From contig CM043700.1 in the NCBI GenBank assembly GCA_023935145.1, forward strand, positions 104,686,400-104,750,399: a DNA stretch of 64,000 nt, written 5' to 3'. This document shows positions 21,714 to 32,982 of this stretch, one piece after another. Every line of letters begins with the position of its first letter. The first letter of the stretch is position 1. Source of the stretch: Bretschneidera sinensis. Lineage: Eukaryota > Streptophyta > Magnoliopsida > Brassicales > Akaniaceae. Made by a program: the position numbers and the translations under genes. The notes beneath the pieces were generated by a model, which had not been told where the DNA came from, searched no databases, and saw only the letters and a list, made by a program, of their open reading frames with translations.

Positions 21714-22710
21714 TTGGACCAGGTAGAACCCATTGATGAAGGCCAAGCACAGGACACTCGAGAGGATGCTCAACTAGAAGGGGATGATGCAATAAGTCAA
21801 AATGACTATCAGCTCACAAGGGACCAGGAAAAGAAGGTGGTCAAACCACCTTTGAGATATGGTTTTGCTGGTGCTAATGTAGCAGCTCCTTATTCAGAAA
21901 GAGGGGTTGAACCAGAAACTTACATTGATGCCATGGAATGTAAGGATTCATCAAAGTGGCAGCTAGCTATGGAGGAAGAAATGGATTCTTTGAGGAAGAA
22001 CAACTCTTTGGAATTGGTGCCCAAACCAGAAAAATAGAGAGTTGTGGTTTATAGGTGGATCTACAAGATCCAATGAGGGAACACTTTAGGGGATGAAGTC
22101 TGGTATAAAGCTAGGCTGGTGGCGAAGGGGTTCACACAAAGAGAAGGTATAGATTTCACCGAAATATTCTCATCGGTTGTGAAATACAAGACGATAAGGA
22201 TAGTGTTAGCAATGGTGGTTCAATTTAATTGGGAAATCGAGCAAATAGATGTAAAGAAAACGCTCTTACATGGAGAGCTTGATGAGACCATCTACATGAG
22301 GCAACCCGAAGGATATAAGGAATGAAGGTAGGGAGATTTGGTGTGCCAATTGAAGAAATCTCTCTATGGCCTGAAGCAATCACCTCGGCAATGGAACAAG
22401 AGGTTCGATTCCTTTGTAACTAGCTTAGGTTTCATGAGGAGCTACTATGATTCGTGCTTGTACTATAAAAGGCACAAGGTGGAGGAAATGGTGATCATCC
22501 TTATCTATGTTGATGATATGTTGCTGGTTGGGAGCAGTATGGAAAGGATAGGAAAATTGAAGGCTTAACTCACTGAGGAGTTTGAGATGAAGGATCTTGG
22601 CCATGCATAGAAGATCCTTGGGATTTGTATAATCCGGGAAAGGGAGAGAAACAGATTGAAGATTTTTCAGACTTCTTACATAGAGAAGATGATATCTAAG
22701 TTCTCTATGG
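21714..22710 (+). pseudogene. E1 reverse transcriptase (broken)
   Basis: After a linker to 22037 (stop) come the fingers (ARLVAKGFTQREGIDFTE, 22119-22325) and the palm (CQLKKSLYGLKQSPRQWNKRF). YVDD is intact at 22506-22517 (IYVDDMLLVG). Stops at about 22035, 22323 and 22566 and a frameshift near 22720 break it. Confidence 0.9.
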
Positions 22711-22720
22711 AAGATAACCA

Positions 22721-23472
22721 GTGAAGGTTCCCCTTGCTGGTCATTTCAAGTTCTCAAGTGATCAATGTCCGAGATCAGAGGCGGATAAGAAAGAAATGGA
22801 AAAGGTCCCTTACTCTACTGCAGTTGGATCTGTTATGTTTATGATGGTAAGCATTAGACCTGGCATTGCTCATGCAATGAGTGTTCTCAGTAGGTTTATG
22901 AGTAATCCAGAAAAGGAGCATTGGCTTGGGATGAAGTGGTTAATAAGGTACTTGAAGGGAAGCCTAGATGTGGGGCTGGTTTATGAGAAGAGGGGTAAGT
23001 CCATCTGTCTTGAAGGTTATGCAGATTCGAACTATGGAGCAGACTGTGATAAAAGAAGATCGATTAGCTCCTACTTCTTCAACTTAAACGGATGTTGTAT
23101 AAGTCGGAAGGCTCAGTTGCAGCCGGTGGTAGCACTCTCAACAACCAAGGTTGAGTACATAGCGGCAACGGAAGCCATCAAGGAGTCTATGTGGAGGAAA
23201 GGGTTGTTGAAAGAGTTGAAGGTACTAAAAGGGTAGGTGGTGGTTCATTCGGATAGCCAAAGTGCATTGTAGTTGTGTAAGAATCCGTTGTTCCATGAGA
23301 GGACAAAGCATATGGAAGTTCGGTACCATTTCATTCGGGAAAATGTTACGGAATGATGCATTCATGTGGATAAGGTGGCCACGAAAGAAAACCCTACAGA
23401 TTTAGGCACCAAAGTTCTACCTCTAAGCAAGTTCAATCATTGCCTTGTACTTCTTAGGATTGGAGTCGATTG
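22721..23472 (+). pseudogene. E1 RNase H (broken)
   Basis: 22721-23236 holds VPYSTAVGSVMF, IAHAMSVLSRFMSNPEKEHWLGMKW and YADSNYGADCDKRRSIS. The usual TEAEY motif reads TKVEY. After a stop at 23234 come HSDSQSAL and FHERTKHMEVRYHFIRE, with another stop near 23355, ending at about 23472. Confidence 0.88.
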
Positions 23473-23542
23473 ATATGGTGACTTAAGTTGAGTTTGGATC
23501 CTAAGTTCTCTACACTATGGGTTTGGTTTTAGTTGCTTAGAC

Positions 23543-23555
23543 AAAGGTAGAGATT
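23543..23555 (+). other. E1 polypurine tract
   Basis: AAAGGTAGAGATT directly precedes the 3' LTR. Confidence 0.8.
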
Positions 23556-24408
23556 TGTTGGGATTTGTCTAAGAACTAAAGAGGAAAAATTCAGCTTCAG
23601 CCCTAGGTGTGCGCTGCACCTCAGACAGTCCGTGCCTCACCCTGCAGCAAGTCCAGGAAGTGAGCTCTCCAGGCCGTGCCATGGCCCAACTTCCCTAAGG
23701 TGCAGTGCCCAGAAAGGTAGCAAAAGTTCTCCTTCCAAGGTGCAGCTTGCCCTGTTTTGAGTTGCAGCGCGAAGGCACACCTGATGGCAACTTTCAGCAC
23801 TCTTCTTCTAGTGCGTGGTGCATGATTAAAATGAACAGGATCACTTAGACTTGATCAAGGGCTATGATTGATTGGTCCTCAAGATCTAAGGGTTGAGATT
23901 GACTTCAAGATAGGTTCTAGAAGTGGTGCACTATATAAAGGGTCACCTAGTTTCAATCTCAATAACGTGAAAGATATAACTTGTGAAAGTGAGATCAATT
24001 GTAAGAGTGCAAAGACACAAAAAAGAGAGACTCATTGGAGAGGCTAGTTGTTTAGAGAGAGAGAGTAGTATAGATTGGGGATTCAAGGGACTTGTAAGTA
24101 AAATTTTCTTGGGGAAAATTCCAGGGTAACTCAAGACCTTATCACTTTCTTTTCTCTTCTTTTGTTCTTTAAGAACTAGAGGTTTCTTGAAGAGGTGTTG
24201 CTGTAACTTGTAAGAACTCATTGATTTAGTGCAGAGGGCTCGGAGGAGCTCACGGGGAAGTAGGCACATTGTCGAACCTCGATAACAATTGTTGTGTTCT
24301 TTCTTTGATTGGTTTGATTCCTGTTTTGTTTCGGTGTTATTACAAGTCATTCAAGACTTGGGTGTTTGGAAGATCACCACCTGGGCATCTCAAATGTGAT
24401 TTCCAACA
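23556..24408 (+). repeat. E1 3' LTR
   Basis: 853 bp with the same termini as the 5' LTR, TATATAAAG at 23932-23940, and scattered transitions relative to the 5' copy. Confidence 0.95.
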
Positions 24409-24871
24409 AAATGTAATCCCTATTAAGAGGATTCGAGAGAGACTGAGAAGAAGGGAAGGAAAGAAGAGAGAGAGAGAGAGAGAGAAAGAAAAAAGGAAGA
24501 AAAAGAGAAAGAATTGCTAATGGAAGAATTTTATGATTCTTGAGGCTAGAAATGATAACAGTAATAAATAAACGCCAGATTTTCATTTTTTTTATATCAT
24601 GCATTCATAGTTAAGTTTTCAAGATTTAAAGAGTCATTTTAACTTTAGCGACCTTTCAACTATTAGAAATTACCTATAATTATTATTTAGTTCATCAACT
24701 TTAATTTGATAAGTTTATTGCATGTTTTTGTTATGTATTGAATGGAAGACCAAAAAATATATTTTCGGTATGACTTAACTATTTTGATCACTATTCATGA
24801 AATATTTTTGTGAAAATTTTGAAATCTAACATGATATTACGGATCTTTGGTTCAAGATCTTCAAAATCCAT
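24409..24871. other. Unassigned AT-rich DNA with a GA repeat
   Basis: Continuation of the pre-E1 sequence. A purine-rich region with an (AG)n run at about 24464-24485 is followed by AT-rich DNA. I see no gene or known repeat. Confidence 0.5.
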
Positions 24872-25733
24872 TGTACACCCGTATTTGATTTTAATAATGA
24901 CAAAACACTACTCTAATTGCACTAATAGTTTTATCTAAGTATTTAAGCGGTAAAAGTGTTCAACATCAAAACAAGATGCAAGAACTCAACGCAATTCAGA
25001 CACCAAAACAAGACAGAAGATCTATAATAGGCATTAAGGTAATTGAAATAATTGTAAATCTCTTATATTTAATTACATAGCTTTATCTGTGGCTTAATTT
25101 ACAAAAGAATTTGACAAAACGAAAATATAAAAAGTTTCTAAGTCAAAAACTATTTTTGAAAAAGGAAATTTGGGTTGAAGGTTAACCCAGTCGACTGGGT
25201 TCATATACCAATCGACTAGGATATGGGACAGAAAGTTTCTAGTCGACTAGTGTTAAGGATCCAATTGACTGGTAACTGGGACGAAAGTTCCCAATTGACT
25301 GGTGCTTAGGACCCAGTCGACTGGTACTCTCCCTTAGCCTAAAAAAGTGAAATTTCTCAGTTGACCTAGTCGACTGGTACAAGGACCCAGTTAACTGGTA
25401 ATTCAAAAAATATGACCGTTTGAGACGCGGGACTTGAGCATTTAATGCCCCAAACCTACCAAGTCAGTGTCAAACAGCCATATTAATTCAAGGCTACATA
25501 AACCCACTTTAGTGAGCATTTAAAATAAGGAGAGAACATATTGAATTCACAAGATAGCTCATTAATCATCAACAGCTTTGAAATATTTATTGTTGAGCCA
25601 TTCTTCAAGCTTGTTCTTGAAAGAGAGATATTGTTCATTTGTAAAAGCACTGATTGCTATCTCTCTACCATTTACTTTATAGCAAATATCATTTATTGCA
25701 AAGGGGAAAGAGTTGTAATAACTCTTAGAGTGT
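24872..25733 (+). repeat. Element G 5' LTR, first part
   Basis: It begins about at TGTACACCCG; AATAATGACAAAACAC soon after is typical of SIRE LTR starts. It is interrupted by element B after AGTGT (25729-25733) and resumes at 36506. It contains the CCAGTCGACTGG cluster. Confidence 0.7.
25184..25399 (+). promoter_or_regulatory. U3 palindrome cluster CCAGTCGACTGG, element G LTR
   Basis: Eight copies of a CCAGTCGACTGG-type motif start at 25184, 25208, 25239, 25261, 25291, 25312, 25365 and 25386. The first is a perfect 18-bp palindrome (AACCCAGTCGACTGGGTT) and the third a perfect 12-mer (CTAGTCGACTAG). Several variants have TTGA for TCGA, consistent with CpG decay. A TATA-like CTACATAAAC follows at about 25493. 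Confidence 0.8.
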
Positions 25734-27090
25734 TGATGAGAGCCATAAAATGCATCTTAATAGTTCTTAACCATTAGCATTTTAGGGTTGATCTAGATCT
25801 TAATTGCACTTTTATACGTTAATAACTCTAAAGTGGTATTCTTGGATTATTAACTTATTTCGGTGCATTTTCAAGTAATTTAAGTTCAAAAGAGGAGAAA
25901 AAGATATTGTTATTTGAAGCACAAAGACTCGAGGCACACCGAAGTAAAGACATGGTTGCAGAAGGGCAAATGAAGAGAAATCAAGTTTATAGAGTGTGCG
26001 TTGCGGCCTAGAATTATCCAAGCCTCGGCCTCTAGAAAGTGCATCAAAAGAGCAAGGAAGAAGCATCAGGTCGAGCCGCAGCCTGGATCAAGGTGAGCCG
26101 CGGCCTAGAGGGATGAGCCACTACCTGGATCAAGCTGGGCCACGGCCCACAGAAGGAGAGGAAATCAGCACAATCTGAGCCGCGACTTGACCCAATCTGA
26201 GCCTAGGCACGACCCCGATACCTTGTCTCGGAGTTACCACTTAATTAGGTTTTTTTTATGATTATTTAAACCCTAAAAACACCTTTGATCTCTTGTATTA
26301 TAAATAGCCCACTTAGGGTTTGATAAAGGACATTCAGAAAAACCTAGAAAACTCAAGGAAGCAACCAATTCTCCTCCATCAAAGTGTTCAACCATGAGTC
26401 CCATGGCTAACTAATCTCAAAGTAAGGCGAAGGGATGAATCCCTAGGTGTAGTTGTTCCTATTTTCCTTTCTTTGATTCAGTTATAGTAAGAATTTAATG
26501 TCAAAACATTGTTATGATTTACTTTGCTATCTAATTATAAGATTTTCTCTAATCCAGTGATTGTATCTTTCTCCTTGATATACATCTAGTCTTGCTTTTC
26601 TTATGTCAAGATTGTTTGGGTATGATTGAGTTTGGTAGACTTATTCTTTAGGTTTGTCCATTCCTGCAATATTGTCATAATAGATATATCGTCGTTTCTT
26701 GATAAACCTATAAGATAGATCATGTGTGCATGAAGCAAAAGTAAAGTATTTCATAACAATTACATTAGGGTTTTTATATATGCTCCTATTGAATATCTTC
26801 CGATAGCTTGTTTGGGATGTGAAACTTGCAATCGAGATAAAAACAACTGAATCAAGTTGGGATTAAGGCAACGAGCCTAGGGAGGATTCCTGGAACCTTG
26901 TTGTTCCTCTATTATATTTTACAATCTATTTTACACAATTACTTCATTATCAAAAGTTCATATTTTCTCACTTAAATCTTTATTGTTTGTGTTATGGTCC
27001 ACACCTTCGTTTGTAGTCAACTTATTTCCCTGTGGAATCGACATCCCAAAGCTGTGCTACAACTACTGCGCTAGGTTTTGGGCATAATCA
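25734..27090 (+). repeat. Element B 5' LTR
   Basis: 1357 bp, from TGATGAGAGCCATAAAA to GGGCATAATCA. The GCCGCGGC cluster is at 26001-26210 and the TATA box TATAAATAG at 26299-26307. Confidence 0.95.
26001..26210 (+). promoter_or_regulatory. U3 palindrome cluster GCCGCGGC, element B 5' LTR
   Basis: Repeated units of about 20-26 bases are built on GAGCCGCGGCCTAG, GAGCCGCAGCCTGG, GGGCCACGGCCC and GAGCCGCGACTTG. They lie about 90-300 bases upstream of the TATA box. The 3' LTR lacks one unit (the GAGCCACTACCTGG unit near 26114). Confidence 0.8.
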
Positions 27091-27095
27091 AATTT

Positions 27096-27113
27096 TGGCA
27101 CCATTGCCGGGGA
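27096..27113 (+). other. Element B primer binding site (tRNA-Asp type)
   Basis: TGGCACCATTGCCGGGGA lies five bases after the LTR end and differs at two positions from the perfect site in F. Confidence 0.9.
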
Positions 27114-27242
27114 AATGCGCTTACTTACAAAAAAGTTTGTCAACTCTAAGACAAGACGGTACTATCGTTCCTTTCTATTAATTTTGATTTTGATTTTGAT
27201 TTTGTTCTGTTTTATTTATCACTTTTTAAACTCAGTTGGTGT

Positions 27243-28170
27243 ATGTTTAGACCGAGAGTTTCGCGAGGGAGATTCATTAAAGGACCCGAAATAGAAATAC
27301 CCTTCCCTTCCATGTCTGTTAGTGAAATCTCGCCTAGATCAAATCCTAGTGTACACCCAACAGAAAATTTAGAAAACTTTGTTAACATGGCTGAAAACCC
27401 TAATGAGAATGTTGCTAGGACACTTAGAGATTACCTACATCCTAGCCGGACAGCCACCCCATCATGCATTATGTTTCCAGCCAATACTCGCCATCAAGAT
27501 TTTAAAATAGGGATGATATAATTACTCCCTACCTTTCATGGTTTAGAAAACGAGAACTCATATGTGAACATTAGAGAGTTTGAGGAAGTAGTTGCGACTT
27601 TTCATAGTCAAGATGCAACTGATGATATCGTGAGACTCAGGTTTTTTCCTTTCTCTTTGAAGGATAAAGCTAAGAGTTGGTTATACTCACTGAGACCATG
27701 ATCAATTGGGTCATGGAATGAGATGACCCAAGTCTTTTTTAACAAATACTTCCCTCAACATAAGACTAGTGCTTTGAAAAGACAAATCTCCACCTTTACA
27801 CAAAAGGAAAACGAGACTTTGTATCAATCTTGGGAGAAATTTAAAGAGCTGTTAAGTATGTGTCCACATCATGGGTTTGAAAATTGGCATCTAGTGAGCT
27901 ATTTTTATGAGGGTCTTACCTATAGAGAGCGCCAATTTGTAGAGATGAGGTGTAATGGTGAGTTTCTGTAAAAAGACCCTGATAAGGCTATAGAGTACCT
28001 CAATGAGCTTGCTGAAAAAGCTCACACATGGACTGGACCTAGTGCTACTGAAAGCACAAATAGGTCATGACCTATAGGAAATAGCACAAATCTCAGGATT
28101 ATAACAATCGGGCATGGCAACCAAAGTTTGAGGAGCTGCCCGAAAGAAGCAAGACACAAGTCCCCTCAAG
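27243..28170 (+). pseudogene. Element B gag, N-terminal half (truncated)
   Basis: ATG at 27243 (MFRPRVSRGRF), then LRDYLHPSRTATPSC and a stop at 27519. The capsid domain continues with LPTFHGLENENSYVNIREF, LRFFPFSLKDKAKSWLYSL, WNEMTQVFFNKYFPQHKT (27723-27971) and FYEGLTYRERQFVEM. Stops occur at 27519, about 27699 and 27969. It then runs through KAIEYLNELAEKAH straight into the pre-RT linker, with no zinc knuckle and no protease. That is a deletion of much of gag-C and all of protease relative to element A. Confidence 0.85.
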
Positions 28171-28171
28171 T

Positions 28172-29345
28172 GTGGAAGCACCTAAAGTTGAATTGAAGCC
28201 ACTACCTAAGGGTTTAAAACATGCCTTTCTCGGTCCAGGTGATACCTTTCCTGTTATTATTTCATCTGAATTATCTGAGACCCAAGGTGAGAAATTAATT
28301 CAAACTTTAAATGCACACAAATCAGCCTTAGGATGGAGCATGGCTGATTTAAAGGGAATTAGTCCCCTAATCTGCTCCCATAAAATAAATTTGGATGAAG
28401 GAACTAGTCCTTATAGAGACCCTCAATGAAGGCTTAACCCCACTATGAAAGAAGTAGTGAAAATTGAAGTACTGAAACTGTTAGATGCGGGTATTATATA
28501 TCCCATAGCTGATAGTAAGTGGGTAAGCCCTACACAAGTCGTCCCTAAAAAGTCCGGAGTCACTGTGGTAAAAAATGACCTAGGAGAGCTAATCCCTACC
28601 AAACTTGTGACCAGGTGACGTATGTGCATTGATTATAGAAAATTAAATGCTGCCATCCGGAAAGACCACTTCCCACTCCCTTTTATTGATCAAATTCTTG
28701 AGCGTGTAGCTGGTCATCCCTTTTACTGTTTTCTAGATGGTTATTCTGGTTATTATCAAATAGAAATTGCATTAGAAGACCAAGAAAAAACCACCTTCAC
28801 TTGTCCCTTTGGCACCTATGCTTTTCGTAGAATGCCATTTGGATTATGTAATGCCCCTGCTACTTTTCAACACTGCATGATGAGTATTTTTAGTGACATG
28901 GTTGAAAATTGCATGGAGTTCTTTATGGATGACCTAACTATTTTTGGATCTTCATTTGATGCATGCTTAATGAATCTAGAAAGAGTATTGATTCACTGTG
29001 AAGAGAAAGAATTGGTCCTAAATTGGGAAAAATACCATTTCATGGTACCATCCGGTATTGTCTTAGGGCATATTGTCTCTTCTAAAAGAATAGAGGTTGA
29101 TCAATCTAAGATTGAATTAATCTCTAAATTACCTACCCCTAAGACAATAAAGGATGTAAGATATTTCTTTGTCATGTTGGTTTTTATAGGAGGTTCATAC
29201 AAAATTTTTCGAACATATCTAGACCACTATGTGCCCTCCTAGTTAAAGACACCCCCTTTGAATGGACTCAAGCCTGGCAAGAGGCCTTTAAAACGCTGAT
29301 GAGAACGTTGTAGGTGCTAGTCACCGAACCGGACTTTACTTTTTG
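28172..29345 (+). pseudogene. Element B reverse transcriptase (nearly intact)
   Basis: Linker KPLPKGLKHAFLG, then IIYPIADSKWVSPTQVVPKKSG, MCIDYRKLNAAIRKDHFPLPFIDQ, FLDGYSGYYQI, RMPFGLCNAPATFQ and catalytic FMDD at 28922-28933, followed by LVLNWEKYHFMV. Two stops (28427-28429, CGA to TGA; 28617-28619, TGG to TGA) and a one-base loss near 29170 inactivate it. The thumb end is partly deleted before RNase H. Confidence 0.92.
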
Positions 29346-29872
29346 AAATTATGTGTGATGCTAGTGACTACGTTGTAGGTGCTGTTCTTGGACAGCGAAG
29401 AGAGGGAAAACCATTTGTCATTTACTATGCTAGTAAGACTTTAAATAGTGCTCAAATGAATTACTCCACAACAGAAAAAGAATTGCTAGCTGTAGTATTT
29501 ACTTTAGATAAATTTTATGCTTATTTAATTGGTTCCCCTATTCTTATCTTTACAGATCATGCAACCCTTAAGTACCTTCTTACAAAGAAGGATGCTAAAG
29601 CACGACTAATACGATTGATCCTACTCCTACAAGAATTCGATATCACCATCAAAGATAAGAAAGGAGTGGAGAATGTAGTGGCTGACCATCTATCAAGGCT
29701 CACTTTTAAAGACACTTGCAACGACATACAAATCAAAGATGACTTTCCCGATGAGTATTTACTCTCTGTTACTTCTTTACCATGGTTTGCTCACATCGTG
29801 AATTATTTGGCTACAGGTGAGATACCAATTGAGTGGAGTGCTCAAGACAAAAGAAATTCTTATATGAGGTAA
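29346..29872 (+). pseudogene. Element B RNase H
   Basis: An open frame from [15 protein letters not shown] through [37 protein letters not shown] and [10 protein letters not shown]. The three acidic motifs are present. It overlaps the integrase frame start near 29833, where a small shift lies. The domain looks catalytically complete; the break is only in its join to the neighbours. Confidence 0.9.
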
Positions 29873-31074
29873 GTAATTTCTATTGGGATGACCCCTATCT
29901 TTTCAAGTACTGCCCTGACCAAATTCTAAAGCGTTGTATCCTTAATGAAGAGATTGCAAGTGTCTTAGAATTTTGTCACTCCCAAGCTTGTGGAGGCCAC
30001 TTTTCAATGAAAAAAGCCGCTGCAAAAATTTTGCAGTGTGAATTTCATTGGTCTACCTTGTTTAAAGATGCAAAGACCTATTGTCACTCATGTGAAAGGT
30101 GTCAAAAATTAGGAGATGTGTCTTTCCGAAATATGATGCCCCTAAACCCTATTTTAGTAATTGAAATCTTTGATTGTTGGGGCATCGATTTCGTGGGACT
30201 CTTTCCTCCTTCATTCGGATACCAATATATCATCGTGGCAATAGATTATATATCTAAGTGGGTAGAGGCAGCAGCTTGCCAAAGCAGTGATAATAGAACG
30301 GTGATTAAATTTCTTAAAGAAAATGTGTTATCTCGATTTGGTACACCACGTGCTATAATTAGTGATCGAGGTACACATTTTTGCAACCGTTCTTTTGAAG
30401 CTTTGATGAAAAAATATGGAGCATTACATAAAATTTCTACTGCCTACCATCCTCAGACTAGTGGACAAGTAGAGCTTGCTAATAGGGAGATTAAACAAAT
30501 TTTAGAAAAAATGGTTAACCCCGACCGCAAGGATTGGTCTTTGAGACTAACTTATGCGCTTTGGGCTTACCGTATAGCCTTTAAAACTCCCTTAGGTATG
30601 TCGCCTTATCGGCTTGTTTTTGGAGAGTCCTGCCACTTACCCATAGAGCTCAAGCATCGAGCTTACTAGGCCATCAAGTCTTTTAATTTTGACATAGGAG
30701 AGGTGGGTAAGCTTAGGAAGTATCAATTGACCGAGTTAGAGGAATTAAGAAACGATGCTTATGAGAACTCTAGAATCTATAAGACCAAGATGAAAGTATT
30801 CCATGATAAAAACATTATGAGGAAAACATTTAGACCTAATGATCGGGTGTTCTTATACGATTCTAGACTCCATAAGCATCATGAAAAATTTCAGTCAAGA
30901 TGGACCGGCCCTTTTATAGTGAAAAATGTTTTTGAAAATGGGATGGTAGAAATTGAGGATACTAGAGATGGACGGGTCTTTAAAGTAAACGGTCAACGAC
31001 TTAAGATCTTAATCGATAGACAAGATCCAGAAGTGGAAGACATTCCACTTATGGATCCGGTCTATTCACCTTGA
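29833..31074 (+). pseudogene. Element B integrase (one stop)
   Basis: 29833-30669 holds the zinc site ([18 protein letters not shown]), first Asp in WGIDFVG, second in IISDRGTHF and Glu in [10 protein letters not shown]: a complete DDE triad. A TAG at 30667-30669 (TGG to TAG) precedes 30670-31074, the C-terminal domain (MRKTFRPNDRVFLYDSR, SRWTGPFIV, VNGQRLKIL). Without this one codon the protein would be full length. Confidence 0.93.
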
Positions 31075-31244
31075 CCACACAACAAAGGTATGTTTTTACT
31101 TTTATTTTTCTTTTGTTTTTAATTCAGTTTTCTTAAATTTTTAATTTTAGTTTAATCTAATTTTTGGTTAAGAATTGTTTTGCTAATTTTATTTCATTTT
31201 TTTCTTCCTTTTGGCACCAAACAAGATGCATCTTCTTTAGGACC

Positions 31245-31425
31245 AGATCTGGGCCGTGCCTAGGCCCAACAAAACCTGCACCTCGCCCCACAGCAAAAGC
31301 TCATTTCCACCAGAACTCGCGCCGCGCCCCAGCTGTTCTCGTGTCGTGCCCCACAGAATGAAGCACACACTCGCACAGCTCAAGCCGCGGCGCACCCTCT
31401 GCCAAGCTGCGGCTTGACGTGTTTT
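31245..31425 (+). promoter_or_regulatory. Palindrome cluster in pol-ORF3 spacer of element B
   Basis: GC-rich inverted motifs lie in otherwise AT-rich DNA: GGGCCGTGCCTAGGCCC (31251-31267), GCGCCGCGCCCC, TCAAGCCGCGGCGCAC (31380-31395) and AGCTGCGGCTTG. This is the same motif type as in this element's U3. A TATA-like ACAAATAAAC at 31443-31452 and a CT-rich, 5'-UTR-like tract follow, ahead of ORF3 at 31816. I infer an ORF3 promoter. Confidence 0.6.
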
Positions 31426-31815
31426 GCCACCCGTACCTGCACACAAATAAACCCCCTTTTCTGCACTTTCTCTTCTTCATTTCAAACACATGAACACAGT
31501 AGCCCATTTGTCTCTTTCTCTTCCTCTCTCCAAACCCTAACCTCCCTCCTCACTTTTCCTCAAAATTTCTTCATTTTAACTTTATTTCTTGTAGGATTTT
31601 GCACTAATATTATAGTTTTTGTTGATAATTTCTCTAATCAACTTGGTTCTAAGAAAATTTTTGGGTTCATCAAGCAAACTTCAAGTTGATGGTTAGTTCT
31701 TCTTCTCTCCAATTTTGAGTATCAAGTAAGCAAAATCTCTTCTCTTTATTGTCCATTCGTGCTACTTGGGTGATTGATTTTGACTTTATTTTATTATTCT
31801 ATACACTTAATTCAC

Positions 31816-32982
31816 ATGACACCTAAATTCAAGAGGCCAAGAGGGAAAAAACCTCAAGAATATAATGAGAGAAAATTTACTAGTTTTGAGGCTAGTGAGA
31901 GTTATTTTAGCTTGTTAAATGCTAGGAAAATCATTCCTAAGAGAGGATTCAATATCACTGAGAGGGAGAATCCAAACTTATTTAGAATTATTAGTGCTAG
32001 GAATTAGGGAACCTTTACAAAACAACCTTCTCATTCCCTCCCAAATATAGTTAGAGAATTCTATGCCAATGCCAACGAACATCGGAATGGTAGTGTAATG
32101 GTGAGGGGAAAAACAGTCTCTTTTAGTAGCACATCCATTAATAGGATCTATGGGTTGCCTGACATTGCCCACTGTGAGTATCTTGCATATGTATCTAGAA
32201 TTGATTATGATGAGATTTGCAATACTCTCTGTATTTCAGGCACCACTTGGAAAATGACGGGTCAAACCTATAAAACCTTGCCTGGTGCGTCTCTTGTTGT
32301 CAATGCTCGGGCTTGGCAATATTTTATATGTCAACGGATGATGCCCGCTACACATTATAGTGACCTATCTGTTGAGAGAGTTGTTTTGATATATGCCATT
32401 TTAATGGGTATGACCATAGATGTGGGCCAAGTCATATTTAATTCTATCCTACACACTATGCGACATAAGCTTGGTTTATACTTTTCTTCATTGATTACCC
32501 AATTATGCCTCCAAGTCGATGTCCCTTACAATAGCAATGAACAAACCAATCCACCCAAGAAACCCATCGATGATGGCATGCTCACTCTAATAAAAGCCTC
32601 AAGGCCGCAAACTCCGGGAGAAAGAGCCATTATTGCTGCTCCCCCTCCTCCCCCCTCTAGGCATTACACTGTTGCCAAACGCCTTGAGCGTTTAGAGATT
32701 TGTTTTGATGAACATAAAAAAAAATTACATGATAGATTCGATCGTCAAGAACGCTTCTTTAATCATCAAGAACGATTCTTGGCTAGGCAAGCCGATTATC
32801 AAGCGGGGGTGTACTCTTCTTTTGGTCAAATATACCAACACCTTGCCTCCGCTACTAGTTGTAACATGGATCATTTTCCTACTTTGCCACCCTACCCGGG
32901 TTCATCTTTTGATCCCCCTCTCGAGGAAGGTAAAGAGAATGAAGAAGAGAATGAGAACGAGGATGATGATATAAAGGATTAA
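31816..32982 (+). pseudogene. Element B ORF3, one stop from intact (388 codons)
   Basis: One frame runs from ATG 31816 (MTPKFKRPRGKKPQEY) to TAA 32980-32982, with a single TAG at 32005-32007. N-terminal part: FEASESYFSLLNARKIIPKRGF, then NIVREFYANA. Middle: VSFSSTSINRIYGLPD, NARAWQYFICQRMMP, GMTIDVGQVIF and LGLYFSSLITQLC. From about codon 288 a charged coiled coil (LERLEICFDEHKKKLHDRF) follows, and the tail is acidic (EENENEDDD). It belongs to the plant transposon-protein family seen in element A ORF3. No signal peptide or clear membrane helix is visible. Function unknown. Confidence 0.8.

Larger units (their letters stand above)
18622..24408 (+). mobile_element. Element E1: complete Tork-like Ty1/copia retrotransposon
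   Basis: 5787 bp with LTRs of 852 and 853 bp and a perfect 5-bp target duplication AAATG (18617-18621 and 24409-24413). The order gag, protease, integrase, RT, RNase H is that of Ty1/copia, and the protein phrases match the Tork (Tnt1-like) lineage. The two LTRs differ at many sites, so the insertion is old. A deletion of roughly 265 bp relative to E2 removes the end of protease, and both integrase core residues after the first Asp are lost. Confidence 0.95.

Noticed and set aside
25184..25399. Regularly spaced short palindromes resembling a CRISPR array
   Set aside because: Units are only 12-18 bp, imperfect, spaced unevenly by 9-40 bases, and lie in a plant LTR with no cas genes.
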